64,000 nucleotides of DNA from Clostridia bacterium. Lineage in GTDB: Bacteria; Bacillota; Clostridia; Oscillospirales; Acutalibacteraceae. The notes beneath the pieces were generated by a model. The model saw only the letters and a list, made by a program, of their open reading frames with translations. It was not told the origin of the DNA and did no database searches. Positions 8,818 to 18,423 of this stretch are shown in pieces. The position numbers and the translations under genes were made by a program. The stretch lies in NCBI GenBank assembly GCA_017513245.1, contig JAFXGK010000023.1, positions 25,225 to 89,224 on the forward strand, in the 5' to 3' direction. How positions within the stretch are numbered: the first letter of the stretch is position 1; every line of letters starts with the position of its first letter.

Positions 8818-9564
8818 CTAAATCTCAAATATGTCGCCATCGTTTGCGATATGTATTTCAAAGGGTAATGTATCTTCAACTTTACGCATATCGTCATCCG
8901 CACCGGGATAGATATGAGTAAATATTATTTGCTTAGTTTTAGTGGCTTTTATTTTTTCGATAGTTCCGGGGATAAAGCCGAATCCCTTACGATAATGGCA
9001 AAGTTCGGAAACTACCGCGTCGAAGTCTTCTTCGAGCGCTACCTGCGGATAATCGTGCAGGTCGTCGGTAAGGTCGCCCGTTATTAGCAGGCGCTTGCCC
9101 TCACCCTCAATTATATATGCGAAGGAGTCAAAATCGCCCTTAATATGGTCGGTTTTGACGGCGCTTACCTTTACGTATTCATCCGAATACACGTCGCCTT
9201 CGGTGGTAAGCAACAGCGGAAGGCGGTTTTCGGGCCAGTTAATCGAGTGCATAGCATTAAGCCATACTCGAAGGGCCTCTATTCCCTCTTTTTCGGGGAG
9301 ATAAACGTTGGCACGCGCTGTGCCGTGGTAGGTTTTTAGAACCTTTAAAAGTCCCGTCAAGGTGCCTACGTGGTCTTCGTGCATATGGGAAATAAATATT
9401 GCATTTATTGCCTCTACATCCAGGTCGTTATCCATCATATACTTTTCTACGCTGGAGCCTGTGTCGATAACGTAATACTGACCTTGGGTTTCGAGCAGTA
9501 TAGCTGTGCATCCGCGATTTTTTTCGGGTGCGCCGTGGCTGGTTCCTATAAGATGTATTTTCAT
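8818..9564 (-). CDS. MBL-fold metallo-hydrolase (RNase Z-like superfamily)
   Basis: Metallo-beta-lactamase fold protein, 248 aa from the ATG with AAGGTG upstream. The zinc motif is HMHEDH (IFISHMHEDHVGTLTGLL), preceded by YYVIDTGSSVEKY. A second metal Asp lies in LLITGDLTDDLHDYP and a terminal His in IIFTHIYPG. This layout fits the RNase Z/phosphodiesterase-like branch, but no tRNA-processing exosite is visible, so a small phosphoester or lactone substrate is possible. It is the first gene after the palindrome that separates it from the binding-protein gene. Confidence 0.88.
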   Translation of the reverse strand: MKIHLIGTSHGAPEKNRGCTAILLETQGQYYVIDTGSSVEKYMMDNDLDVEAINAIFISHMHEDHVGTLTGLLKVLKTYHGTARANVYLPEKEGIEALRVWLNAMHSINWPENRLPLLLTTEGDVYSDEYVKVSAVKTDHIKGDFDSFAYIIEGEGKRLLITGDLTDDLHDYPQVALEEDFDAVVSELCHYRKGFGFIPGTIEKIKATKTKQIIFTHIYPGADDDMRKVEDTLPFEIHIANDGDIFEI

Positions 9565-9603
9565 ATAAAGCACCTTGTTTTCAAATAATGATTGTAGGGG
9601 TAT

Positions 9604-9633
9604 GCCCTACGGATGACAAGTCATCCGTAGGGC
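9604..9633. repeat. Perfect 14-bp inverted repeat
   Basis: GCCCTACGGATGAC is followed by two bases and its exact reverse complement. It lies in the 84-bp gap between the metallo-hydrolase start and the binding-protein stop. On the minus strand no T tract follows, so it is not a classical terminator for the locus. On the plus strand it is followed by GTTTTAAAAT. It resembles the dispersed palindromes common in gut Clostridia. Confidence 0.8.
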
Positions 9634-9648
9634 GTTTTAAAATTTAGA

Positions 9649-11190
9649 TTACTTTAATTTCTTTAAAGCGGACATAGTTGCGTCTATGCAGGACTGCATC
9701 TGCGGCTTGTATTCAGCGATCTGAACCGAGAGGTCATTACCGCGAGCAGCCTCGGTTACGAGGTTCCACTCGAGGGAAGACATTGCCCAGGAGGAATCAG
9801 AATAGCTGCAACGACGGGGGTTGATGTTCTCAAGGAGCTTATCCATAAGAGCCTGATCTTCCTTGCCCATCTTGGTCTTATCGGTGGTAACCGGATCACT
9901 GTAAGATGTCCAGAACTTTGCCCAAGCGATTACGTAATCGGGGTTTGCGCCCTTCGGGCAAACGGCAGTCTCGATCCAACCGGTCGGATAGGTCTTATCC
10001 TTGTTGGTATCACCAAGCGGCAGCGGAACGATGCCGAGGTTCTTTGCATTCTTCTTGAATGCGTTGAGGGTGCTGATGCGACCCATAATCATGGTGTAAC
10101 GGTCAGATTCCTCGGTGTAAACGTAGGTGTCACCTGCGAGGAAGTTTTCGAGCTGATCTTCAGCAGTCTGGGTTTCAATGATCTTGGTTGCGCCGGAGCC
10201 GAGCTTGGAGATATTCTTCATACCTGCAATGTACTCTTTGCTGTCGATGGTAACGGTGGGTACACCATTCTTGATGGTTACGCAGTTACCGCCGAAGGTG
10301 GAGCAGATTTCAACACGGAAGAAGTTATATCCGCCGAACCACTTGCCGTTAGCAGCGTCAACAACGGTGGAGCCGAGTTCGAAGAACTTATCCCAGGTCC
10401 ACTTGCCGTTCTCATAAAGAGTACGGGGATCGTCCTCAGCGTCGAAGTCGCGCTCGAACATAACCTTGTTGTAGAAGATGATCATCGGGTTAACGCCACG
10501 ATAGCCGCATACACCGTAGATGTTTCCGTTCCAGGAAATTTCGGTGGACTTGGTGAGGTCGATACCCTTGTTGTTCTTATCGAGCAAATCAGCGGTAGTC
10601 ATGCTGCCGTTTAAGGGCTCGTAGAGGTTGGATGCGATGGTGTCAAGCGACCAGGAAGCGTGCATGAAAGCGATATCATAGGGCTCCTTAGCAGCGATAG
10701 CGTTACGCAGAGCGGTCTGATATTCGGTGCCGAATGCAGCATAGTCAATCTTAACCTTACAGCCATATTCCTTTTCGAAAGCCTTTACGGTTCTCTGGAA
10801 GGCTGCCGACTGATAGTTGATGGTCTTGAAGCAGAGCATACGAAGGGTCTTGCCCTTTAAGTTTACCTTGTCTTCAATACCCTTTTTGGAATCCTCGATT
10901 CCCCACTTGGAGGCATCGATCTTATCGCCAACCTGACCGGACTGGATGCCGGGCTGTACGTTGGTAACGGGCTTGTTTACGCTGGAGGTATCTTTGCCGT
11001 CTTCCTGCTTGGAGGAGGCATCGTTACCGTCATTGGTGTCAACGTCGGTATTGTTATTACCGGCGTCAGTGTCTACGTCGCCATCTTCTTCATAGTAGCT
11101 CTCGTAGGTTGTGGACGAGCCACAACCTGCGATTGCAAATACCATCAGAAGAGCGAGCATAAGAGCGAAAAGTCTTTTAAAGTTTTTCAC
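9649..11190 (-). CDS. Sugar ABC transporter substrate-binding lipoprotein (family 1)
   Basis: Extracellular solute-binding protein, 513 aa. Lipobox IAGC places the lipidated Cys near residue 23. A Thr/Asp/Asn-rich linker follows (about residues 30-75), then a family 1 binding fold: LRMLCFKTINYQSAAFQRTVKAFEKEYGCKVKID and RNAIAAKEPYDIAFMHASWSLD. The later segment GIVPLPLGDTNKDKTYPTGW is typical of carbohydrate-binding members. It starts at GTG with GGGAG upstream, 17 bp after the 2381-aa gene. It probably delivers to one of the two permease pairs of the locus, most likely the pair at 33615-35523, which has no adjacent binding protein. Confidence 0.88.
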   Translation of the reverse strand: MKNFKRLFALMLALLMVFAIAGCGSSTTYESYYEEDGDVDTDAGNNNTDVDTNDGNDASSKQEDGKDTSSVNKPVTNVQPGIQSGQVGDKIDASKWGIEDSKKGIEDKVNLKGKTLRMLCFKTINYQSAAFQRTVKAFEKEYGCKVKIDYAAFGTEYQTALRNAIAAKEPYDIAFMHASWSLDTIASNLYEPLNGSMTTADLLDKNNKGIDLTKSTEISWNGNIYGVCGYRGVNPMIIFYNKVMFERDFDAEDDPRTLYENGKWTWDKFFELGSTVVDAANGKWFGGYNFFRVEICSTFGGNCVTIKNGVPTVTIDSKEYIAGMKNISKLGSGATKIIETQTAEDQLENFLAGDTYVYTEESDRYTMIMGRISTLNAFKKNAKNLGIVPLPLGDTNKDKTYPTGWIETAVCPKGANPDYVIAWAKFWTSYSDPVTTDKTKMGKEDQALMDKLLENINPRRCSYSDSSWAMSSLEWNLVTEAARGNDLSVQIAEYKPQMQSCIDATMSALKKLK

Positions 11191-11207
11191 TTTTAATTAC
11201 TCCCTTT

Positions 11208-14200
11208 CTAATTCTTGGTTTTCCTTTTACGGATGATTATGATTACCACGGTTACGATGGCTGCAAGGCCAAGTACACAACCTACGATAAGGAGAATGAT
11301 GTTAGTCCAGTTGTAGGACACGATTCTTCTGCGTCTGATCTTCTTTTTGCCGGAAGATTCATTCTTGTCGTCATCGTCATCTTCTTCTGCATCGCCGTCT
11401 GTATCTTCGGTATCTTCACCGTCGTCGGTGTCGTCACCGTAATCGTCGTCATCACCGATTTCTTCATCGGTGTCGTCGGGGGTTTCGTCCTCATCGGGAA
11501 CGGGGGTGTCACCCTCTTCGCCGTCGCCGGGTTCAAGGGTTTCATCCATCAAGGAGAGAACGAAGGTGGTATTGGGAATAACCTCAGGATACTCGTAAGC
11601 AATAAGTTCGCCCTCGAAACCGGAGTTAAGGAGTGTGAACTCGCCGTCATAGTAGCCTGCGAGGTATGCCATGCCGAGGCTCTGATCGTACGGGATGGTT
11701 ACGTAAACCGTTCTGCCGCCGAAATCGGTAACCTCGTTGCCGAGATAATCATAGAACGTGAGGGTGTAGGCGTCGCCAACCGCATTGAAACCAAATTCCT
11801 TTAAGGTGTTCTTCATTGCCGAGGTAGTGGCAGAGCGAGAAACAACCATCTTGGTTACGCCGCGGTAAACGTCGGATACGCTAAGTGTGCTGAACTTGGC
11901 GGAGATGCCGGTTGCGGCATCGGTAAATTCAGCGGAGTATGCACCGCCGCCACCGATATCAACGTTTGCAGTGTCAACGCCGATTGCCTTGATTTCAGCA
12001 ATGGCAACCTGCTTGCTGTCGCGGTGATAGAACTTATCAACAGCGTCGTTGATGCGTATGCGGAGGTAGAGCGCTTCGGTGCTTTCGAAGTTTAAGTAGG
12101 TAGTTTCGGTGAGGTTGTTGCCGTCATCAGTGCGGTAAGAGTTAACGCCCGAGCCATCTGCATAGTAGGTAGCAATCGGAGTTGCGGTCTTATCCATGAT
12201 AGCCATGATGGAGTTGGCAAGGTAAACCTCAACGTCATCAACCTTGTATACCTTATCAATAAGGGTCGAGATCTGAACTTCGCTTATCGACTTAGCATTA
12301 TCAAACTTGTATACGATGTTGGTGCTTTCTTCACCTTCACCGTTTGCTTCACCATGAGCTGCGCCCCAAATACCTGCTGCTGCAAGGTTGGAGTTGTCAT
12401 AAAGCTTTTCAAGCTTGAAGCCGCCGAAGATAGCAGCATAATCATAGGTCTTGTTGTTCTGGCCATAGAAGTTTATAGCCGATTTGCCGATGTTAAAGAG
12501 CTGGTTAGTAACATCGAGCGCCTGATCGTCAAGACCAATCAACTGGAAGTTGTTTACGTTAAAGGTATCATCGGTTGTGCCTGCGTCAACGATCTCGATA
12601 CGAACGTAACGGCCCGAGAAATCATCGGGGATGGTTACTATCTGACCGTCGGCTGCATCACGGTTGTAGGTATAGACAAGAGTGCTGTCCTGCCATACCT
12701 CATCCGGGAAGTCGGAGGCATAAAGTTTGAAGGACTTAACGTACTTAGAGCTGTTAGAGATGTTCTCAAGGATAACGTCCTTAATGTTCATCGGTGCGCA
12801 AAGGTCGGCAACGAAGTGGAGTGTGCCACCCTTCTGATCGATGGTGATTGCGGTATCGTTATCGCCGTTTAAGAAATTCTTTCTCTGCTCGGTGGTGAAC
12901 TCATCGTGAGTGAGCTCGGTAATCTTGCCGTTCTTCTCAACGTAGCCCTTAACGGCTGCGGTAGCACCGAGGTTGGTGGGCTGAGGAATGTATTCCTCAC
13001 CGAGGAGAACGATTTCGGCAATACGCGGGTTAGCGTCACCAAAGTCGTTGGCGTTGAGTATCTTGATACCCAAGAACTTGCCTACGGGATGTTCGCCATC
13101 TGCGAACTTGAAGGACTGTGCCCAAGAGTTGTTCTCGTTAACGTAGGTTATAACCTTGTTTTCGGGATTGTAGAGAGTAGATTCGGAGTTACTTACGTAA
13201 ACCTCATACTCAGCGATGGGACGTTCCTTATAATAGTAGAATTCGAAGCCGCTCATATCGTACTTCTTCTGGCCGAGATTATATGTAATATGACCTGTAT
13301 CGAAGAAGTAAATATCGGTGTGCTTATGGGGACCTACGATATCATCGGTCCACCAATCAAGGTTCTGGCCTCTTTCACCTGTGAATATCGGGCTGTTCTT
13401 ACTCGAACCGCTGCGGATATTACGTCCGTCAAGGTAGGTGATGGTGGGACGGAGACCGTCTAAGAGGTTGGTTGCACCGTAGCCGAGGTCCTTAGCGCTG
13501 CTCGGATATGCGGGATAGGTTGTAACGTAAGAGTTAAGAACACCCTTAACGAATACTTCGTTGATTACGTTGGTTGCTGCATCGTCGAAGGACGGGTCGA
13601 TCACGTAGATACCAACCATGGCTCTGTCCTCGATAGCGCTTACTACCTTGGTAATCTTGGAAACGTCGGCGGTGTTAATTACGGTGTAAACACAGTTGGT
13701 GGAGCGGAAAAGCTCATCCTCTGCGTTTGCAACGTAGATGCCGTAGTGACCTAAGGTCTTATCAGCCGAAAGAATAAACTCTGCGAGGTTTGCGCTGCGG
13801 CCGATGTTGAATACGATCTTGTCGCCGGCCTTAACTGTAAGGCCCTTACCTGCGGTTGCGGTAGCATCGGTTGCGTCGGCAGCGTCAGCTGCATCTGCTG
13901 CAGTGCCATTAACGGTGGGAACGATACCTGCTAAGAGGTTGGTTCCGTCGATGCTGTCGAGGTTTGCGAGTGCTTCGTGCTGAACGGTGCTCATATCCTG
14001 AATACCTGCAACGTAAAGCTCATAGAAACGAGCGATTCTTGCATGGTCAGCAGCGTTGTCACCCGAGGAGTCAGCGTCGGTAATCTTGAAGCCAACGTAA
14101 CGTGCGGTAATGGGTGCGTTAGAGTTTAAGGTGTAGATCTGACCAAGGGAAGTATTGTTTATACCGTCCCAGGTGAAGATGGGAGTTCCATCATAGAGGG

Positions 14201-17200
14201 TTTCCTTATCGTTGCCTACGAATACCTGATAGCTTACGCGACGGGTTGCGTTGGAATGCCATGCGCCAACCTTCTGGAAGGTGGTCGGGTAAGTGAGGTC
14301 GTAGGTGAGGGTGTCGCCCTTAACGGTTGCGTCGTAGATCTGAACTTCCTTATCGTAAAGTCCGTCTGCGAGGCCGGTAAGGTTAGAACCAACGAGCTTG
14401 CCCATATCGGGAACGCGACCTACTAAGAGGTTGCTTCCGTAGAGCTTCGGAATTTCGCCATTGCCAACTGCGGTGTCAACGCCGGAGTTGTCGTTGCTGG
14501 TTGCATAGCCGTAAACCTGAATTTCAGCTACGCGAACGGAAGTGTTGCCGGTGTGGTCGGTAAACTTAATACCAACGTAGCGGCCTTCCTTCTGATACTC
14601 TTGGGCGAACTGGATGTAGATAGTCTTTGCGGTCGGGTTTGCGAGTGCGCTCCAGCCGCCTACCTTGTTGGCTGCGGAGAAGAGAGCGTCACCCGATTCG
14701 GTGCCAACGTAAACGTCGAAACCGTTCTTTAAAGTGGGATGGGTTTCCCAAATTGCAACGCCCTGAATCATGCTCGGATATTCGAGCGAGTAGGTAAGAT
14801 TTACTTCTGTGTTGGTGGCACCGTTCTTATTGTAAATATCGTGCCAAGAAGAATTCTTGCCGGGGAAGTTTGCTGCGGTGCCATCGGTCAAGCCCTCCTG
14901 CCAGTTTGCAGAACCTGCATTAGTGGTGGACGGGAAACGGCCTGCGATAAGGCTGGAAGCATGCTTATTTACTGCATCGTCGATGGTGAGGTCGTAGTTG
15001 ATGCTGTTAGCAGCGGCAGCGTCGGTACCCCAAACAGCGAACTCGGACATATGAGCGCCGTTATTATCTGCGCCGATATAGGGATCGGTAAACTTAATGC
15101 CAACGTAGGAACCTACGGGCTCTTTACCGGTCTTGAAGGTTACTCTCTGCGAAACCGATACGGCACAGAGGGTTGCATCCCAGGAGAATACCTTATTAGC
15201 ATCGGTATAGAGGGTGGAAAGGTCGTCCGAAACGTAAATATCGTAGCTGTCGCGAACGTCGTTTGCCTTGTTGCTGGCCCAGAACTGGATAGCCTCAACG
15301 TTGGTGCGCTTTGCAAGAGCGAAGGTTACGGTTTCCTTGCCGCTCTTATGAACGTCCCAAAGCTCGATTTCATCAAATACGCCATCACCGAAGCCGGTAT
15401 CATTACGGTTACCTGCGGTAGCCATTGTGATGCTGCCTGCGGTCTTGGAGAGGCCCTTAATACGGTTGGTATCGAAGGTGAAGGCCGAATCGTAAGCGAA
15501 GGGACTTCCCTGACGATAGTAGTAGTTTGCGTTGATCTGGTCAATTGCACTCTCAACGCCGCCTGTGAGCGCTGCGCCGTAGAATGCAATTTCCTGCAGA
15601 CGGGAGTTAGCATCGGGAGAACCGGAAATATCGGTTATCTCGATTGCAACAAAGTAACCCTTTGCAGGCTGGAGAAGCTCAACAAGCTTACCCTTTGCGG
15701 TCTTATCGGGAGTGAAGGTATAAACGAGATTGTCGCTTTCGAACATTTCTGCGAGCGAATCTGCAACGTATACCTTGTAGCCGATTTCCTCTGCTGCGTT
15801 GCGGGCAACTGCAGTGAAGGAGTTAATCTGCGAATAGCCGTCAAGCTTGAATACGATTCTCTTGTTTAAGCCGTTGTAAACGTCGGCATGGATAGCAAGA
15901 GAGTTATCTGTGAGCTTTGTAATGCCGGTATTTCCACTCGGGAGAATGGAAGAGGCATGGTTTGTAAAGGTGCCGTCAGTATCGGTATACCAATAGGTCG
16001 GCAGTTTGCCTGCGATGAGGTTCTGGTCGGCCATATCGGCAATAATCTGATCGGTAATGGGGGTAACAGCGCCGGTAACCTCATCGAGCTTACCCCAGGC
16101 AGCAAATTCAGCTGCACGAGCGCCGCTATCAGTATCGCTGCCCGAAGCTCCGTCGGTATACTTAATACCGATGTACTTGCCCTTCGGCTTGTTCTGTGCA
16201 GTGAATACAATTCTCTGCGACCAGCTCTGCGGGTTAGCGGTGTTTTCCCACTCGAATACGCGGTTAGCTGCGTCATAGAGGGTTGCAAGGTCGCTGCCTA
16301 CGTAGATTTCATAATCGTCACGCAGTGTAGAAACGTATGCAGTCTTGCTGTGCCAATACTGGAATGCATCGATGGTAGCGGTGTTTGCAAGGGTAAAGGT
16401 TACGGTCTCCTTACCTGCCTTACCTGCTTCCCAAATTTCGATTTCAGCGAAGCTGTTATCGGCAAATCCATCCTTGCGGTTACCTGCGCTGGGGATGTCG
16501 GGTGTTAAGCCGACTAAAAGGTTCTTGTCATAGGTGAAGTCGCCGGTTGCATCGTAAGCGCTGCCGGTAAAGAGGGTGTTGAGTGCATACGGCGCAGGCT
16601 TAAGTTCATCTTTAGAACCATAGGCTGCAATCTCAGCGAGACGAACGGCTCCGTCACTGCTGCCTGCATCGGTAATAATCATACCGACATAGTATCCCTT
16701 CTTGCCGCCGGGGATATTGATAACCTGAGCGCGCATGGGATTATTTGCATCTGCCACATGCTTATAGGTTAAGTTTTCGGACGAGAAGAGGGTGTTAAAG
16801 TCGTCACCAATGTAGAATTCGTAAGAAACTTCATCTGCATAGTTGGTGCGGTTGTAAACCAAAAGATGGTCAATGGTGGAATAATAATCGAGATTCCATG
16901 CGAGGTAGAGATGGCCGTTAACACCTTCGTAAATGTCGCCGTGGATAGAAGTATCATTATCGGTCAAACGTTGCAGGTTGCCCGAACCGTTGATACGCTC
17001 GCCGTTAAAGCGTGCGATGAGGTCCTTGCCGGAAAGCAGGTTGCTATCCTTATAGGTATTAACGTGATCGGTTGCTTCAGCGGTTGTGGACTTCTCGATA
17101 AAGGGCTTGGTGTTAGCCTTACCCCAAACAGCGAACTCAGCCATACGGGAAATGCCGCCATTTTTATCAAAATAGTCAGGATCGGTAAACTTAATACCAA

Positions 17201-18353
17201 CAAACTTACCGACTACTTCCTTATTGAAGGTTACGTCCTGACGCATGGAACGGAGCGAAGATGCTGCATCCCAAGCAAAAACCTTGTTGGCAGCGTTATA
17301 GAGGGTTGCCTCATCGTTGCCTACGTAGATCTCATAAGAATCCTTGCGCTCGCTGTACTGCTGATGCCAATAAGAAAACTTCTTGATTTCATAGATAGTG
17401 CCGAGCTTAAAGGTTACGGTCTTATCGGTTGCGCTGCGGTATTCAACCTGATTGGAGATGTTACCGTCGTTTATATAGGCCTTGTTTACGATATCGTTGC
17501 CCGAGAATACTACGGTATCATCAATAACAACGTTCGAGGTATTTACAAGGCTGTTCTGATAGGTGTAGTCACCGTCGGTATCATAAGCCTTAGAGGGGCT
17601 GTAACCGCTATAGAAGAAGTTGCTGTCAAGAACGTAATCGGGCTTATCGGTGGTATCAACGGAACCTAAGAATGCGATCTCGGAGATACGGTGATAAGAG
17701 CAATTACCGAAGCAATCAGCGGTATCTGCATGGGAGCAAGCGTCTAAAAGCTTAACACCAACGTAATAACCACTCTTTACGTTTTCATTTGTAAATTCAT
17801 TATATACGCCGTTAAAGGCTGCGCCGTCAGCGGCAGTATAGGTATGAACCTTGTTGGCGGCCGAGAAGAGGGTCTGAAGGTCGTTACCAACGTAAACCTC
17901 ATACTCAGAGTGGTCGCCTGCCGAGCTGTTGGTTGCACGGTTGAAAAGCATAAAACCGTTTACGGTTGCTTTACCGTCCATTGCCCAAGCAACGTGAATA
18001 TTTTTATCCATATTGTTGCCGTCGTTATTAACCTGGCTGGCATAGGAGAAGTCAGCGTGACCGCTGCCTGTTCCAACGGTACCGTCGGTAAGTTTTGTTG
18101 TACCGTCGGCACGCATATCAACAAGTCCGGCAAAGGAATTATCGCCATAGTAATCGCCATAGAGCAATACAGGCTTTTTATCCTTAATAATAGACTGCGC
18201 GGCATAGCCGTTTGCAACATCGAGCGATGTGATAGGAGTATCAACTATCGGGGTCGATGCAACAGCCGTCATAGGAACTACGATAGCGCCTACGAGCATC
18301 AAAACTGATACTGCGACTGCCAGCAGTCTTTTAGAAAAACGATTGTTTTTCAT
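11208..18353 (-). CDS. Giant surface protein with about 12 discoidin-like repeats and C-terminal membrane anchor
   Basis: A 2381-aa exported protein. A signal peptide (residues 1-32) is followed by roughly 12 modules of 150-180 aa, each holding a version of the core YEVYVGNDLQTLF..ANKV and ending near a GKYVGIKFTD segment with an AEFAVWG strand. This pattern fits a galactose-binding-like/F5-8 type C (discoidin) jelly roll, a fold that binds glycans. The C-terminus has an acidic Asp/Glu linker, a basic RRRR patch, one hydrophobic helix (NIILLIVGCVLGLAAIVTVV) and a KRKTKN tail, so it is a single-pass anchor rather than LPXTG. It lies between SGNH hydrolase and binding-protein genes. A glycan-capturing scaffold role is inference. 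Confidence 0.85.
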   Translation of the reverse strand: MKNNRFSKRLLAVAVSVLMLVGAIVVPMTAVASTPIVDTPITSLDVANGYAAQSIIKDKKPVLLYGDYYGDNSFAGLVDMRADGTTKLTDGTVGTGSGHADFSYASQVNNDGNNMDKNIHVAWAMDGKATVNGFMLFNRATNSSAGDHSEYEVYVGNDLQTLFSAANKVHTYTAADGAAFNGVYNEFTNENVKSGYYVGVKLLDACSHADTADCFGNCSYHRISEIAFLGSVDTTDKPDYVLDSNFFYSGYSPSKAYDTDGDYTYQNSLVNTSNVVIDDTVVFSGNDIVNKAYINDGNISNQVEYRSATDKTVTFKLGTIYEIKKFSYWHQQYSERKDSYEIYVGNDEATLYNAANKVFAWDAASSLRSMRQDVTFNKEVVGKFVGIKFTDPDYFDKNGGISRMAEFAVWGKANTKPFIEKSTTAEATDHVNTYKDSNLLSGKDLIARFNGERINGSGNLQRLTDNDTSIHGDIYEGVNGHLYLAWNLDYYSTIDHLLVYNRTNYADEVSYEFYIGDDFNTLFSSENLTYKHVADANNPMRAQVINIPGGKKGYYVGMIITDAGSSDGAVRLAEIAAYGSKDELKPAPYALNTLFTGSAYDATGDFTYDKNLLVGLTPDIPSAGNRKDGFADNSFAEIEIWEAGKAGKETVTFTLANTATIDAFQYWHSKTAYVSTLRDDYEIYVGSDLATLYDAANRVFEWENTANPQSWSQRIVFTAQNKPKGKYIGIKYTDGASGSDTDSGARAAEFAAWGKLDEVTGAVTPITDQIIADMADQNLIAGKLPTYWYTDTDGTFTNHASSILPSGNTGITKLTDNSLAIHADVYNGLNKRIVFKLDGYSQINSFTAVARNAAEEIGYKVYVADSLAEMFESDNLVYTFTPDKTAKGKLVELLQPAKGYFVAIEITDISGSPDANSRLQEIAFYGAALTGGVESAIDQINANYYYRQGSPFAYDSAFTFDTNRIKGLSKTAGSITMATAGNRNDTGFGDGVFDEIELWDVHKSGKETVTFALAKRTNVEAIQFWASNKANDVRDSYDIYVSDDLSTLYTDANKVFSWDATLCAVSVSQRVTFKTGKEPVGSYVGIKFTDPYIGADNNGAHMSEFAVWGTDAAAANSINYDLTIDDAVNKHASSLIAGRFPSTTNAGSANWQEGLTDGTAANFPGKNSSWHDIYNKNGATNTEVNLTYSLEYPSMIQGVAIWETHPTLKNGFDVYVGTESGDALFSAANKVGGWSALANPTAKTIYIQFAQEYQKEGRYVGIKFTDHTGNTSVRVAEIQVYGYATSNDNSGVDTAVGNGEIPKLYGSNLLVGRVPDMGKLVGSNLTGLADGLYDKEVQIYDATVKGDTLTYDLTYPTTFQKVGAWHSNATRRVSYQVFVGNDKETLYDGTPIFTWDGINNTSLGQIYTLNSNAPITARYVGFKITDADSSGDNAADHARIARFYELYVAGIQDMSTVQHEALANLDSIDGTNLLAGIVPTVNGTAADAADAADATDATATAGKGLTVKAGDKIVFNIGRSANLAEFILSADKTLGHYGIYVANAEDELFRSTNCVYTVINTADVSKITKVVSAIEDRAMVGIYVIDPSFDDAATNVINEVFVKGVLNSYVTTYPAYPSSAKDLGYGATNLLDGLRPTITYLDGRNIRSGSSKNSPIFTGERGQNLDWWTDDIVGPHKHTDIYFFDTGHITYNLGQKKYDMSGFEFYYYKERPIAEYEVYVSNSESTLYNPENKVITYVNENNSWAQSFKFADGEHPVGKFLGIKILNANDFGDANPRIAEIVLLGEEYIPQPTNLGATAAVKGYVEKNGKITELTHDEFTTEQRKNFLNGDNDTAITIDQKGGTLHFVADLCAPMNIKDVILENISNSSKYVKSFKLYASDFPDEVWQDSTLVYTYNRDAADGQIVTIPDDFSGRYVRIEIVDAGTTDDTFNVNNFQLIGLDDQALDVTNQLFNIGKSAINFYGQNNKTYDYAAIFGGFKLEKLYDNSNLAAAGIWGAAHGEANGEGEESTNIVYKFDNAKSISEVQISTLIDKVYKVDDVEVYLANSIMAIMDKTATPIATYYADGSGVNSYRTDDGNNLTETTYLNFESTEALYLRIRINDAVDKFYHRDSKQVAIAEIKAIGVDTANVDIGGGGAYSAEFTDAATGISAKFSTLSVSDVYRGVTKMVVSRSATTSAMKNTLKEFGFNAVGDAYTLTFYDYLGNEVTDFGGRTVYVTIPYDQSLGMAYLAGYYDGEFTLLNSGFEGELIAYEYPEVIPNTTFVLSLMDETLEPGDGEEGDTPVPDEDETPDDTDEEIGDDDDYGDDTDDGEDTEDTDGDAEEDDDDDKNESSGKKKIRRRRIVSYNWTNIILLIVGCVLGLAAIVTVVIIIIRKRKTKN

Positions 18354-18375
18354 AATTTGCCTCCCTTTTTTTGTT

Positions 18376-18403
18376 GCCTGCAGGCGGGAGAACGCCCGCA
18401 GGC
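18376..18403 (-). repeat. GC-rich stem-loop upstream of the giant gene
   Basis: GCCTGC-a-GGCG pairs with CGCC-c-GCAGGC around a short loop. No T tract follows on the minus strand, so it is more likely an mRNA processing or stabilising hairpin between the SGNH gene and the giant gene than a terminator. Confidence 0.5.
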
Positions 18404-18423
18404 TAAAGTCTTAAGCGAATCAA

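Noticed and set aside
11282-11545. Minus-strand alternate frame inside the acidic C-terminus of the giant gene
   Set aside because: Its Pro/Thr-rich product arises from GAT/GAC repeats read out of frame, with no start signals.
14739-15869. Long open frame on the plus strand opposite the 2381-aa protein gene
   Set aside because: It mirrors the repeat structure of the minus-strand gene, is Cys/Gly/Val-rich without domain, and lacks a good ribosome site. It is a shadow of codon bias in the repeats.
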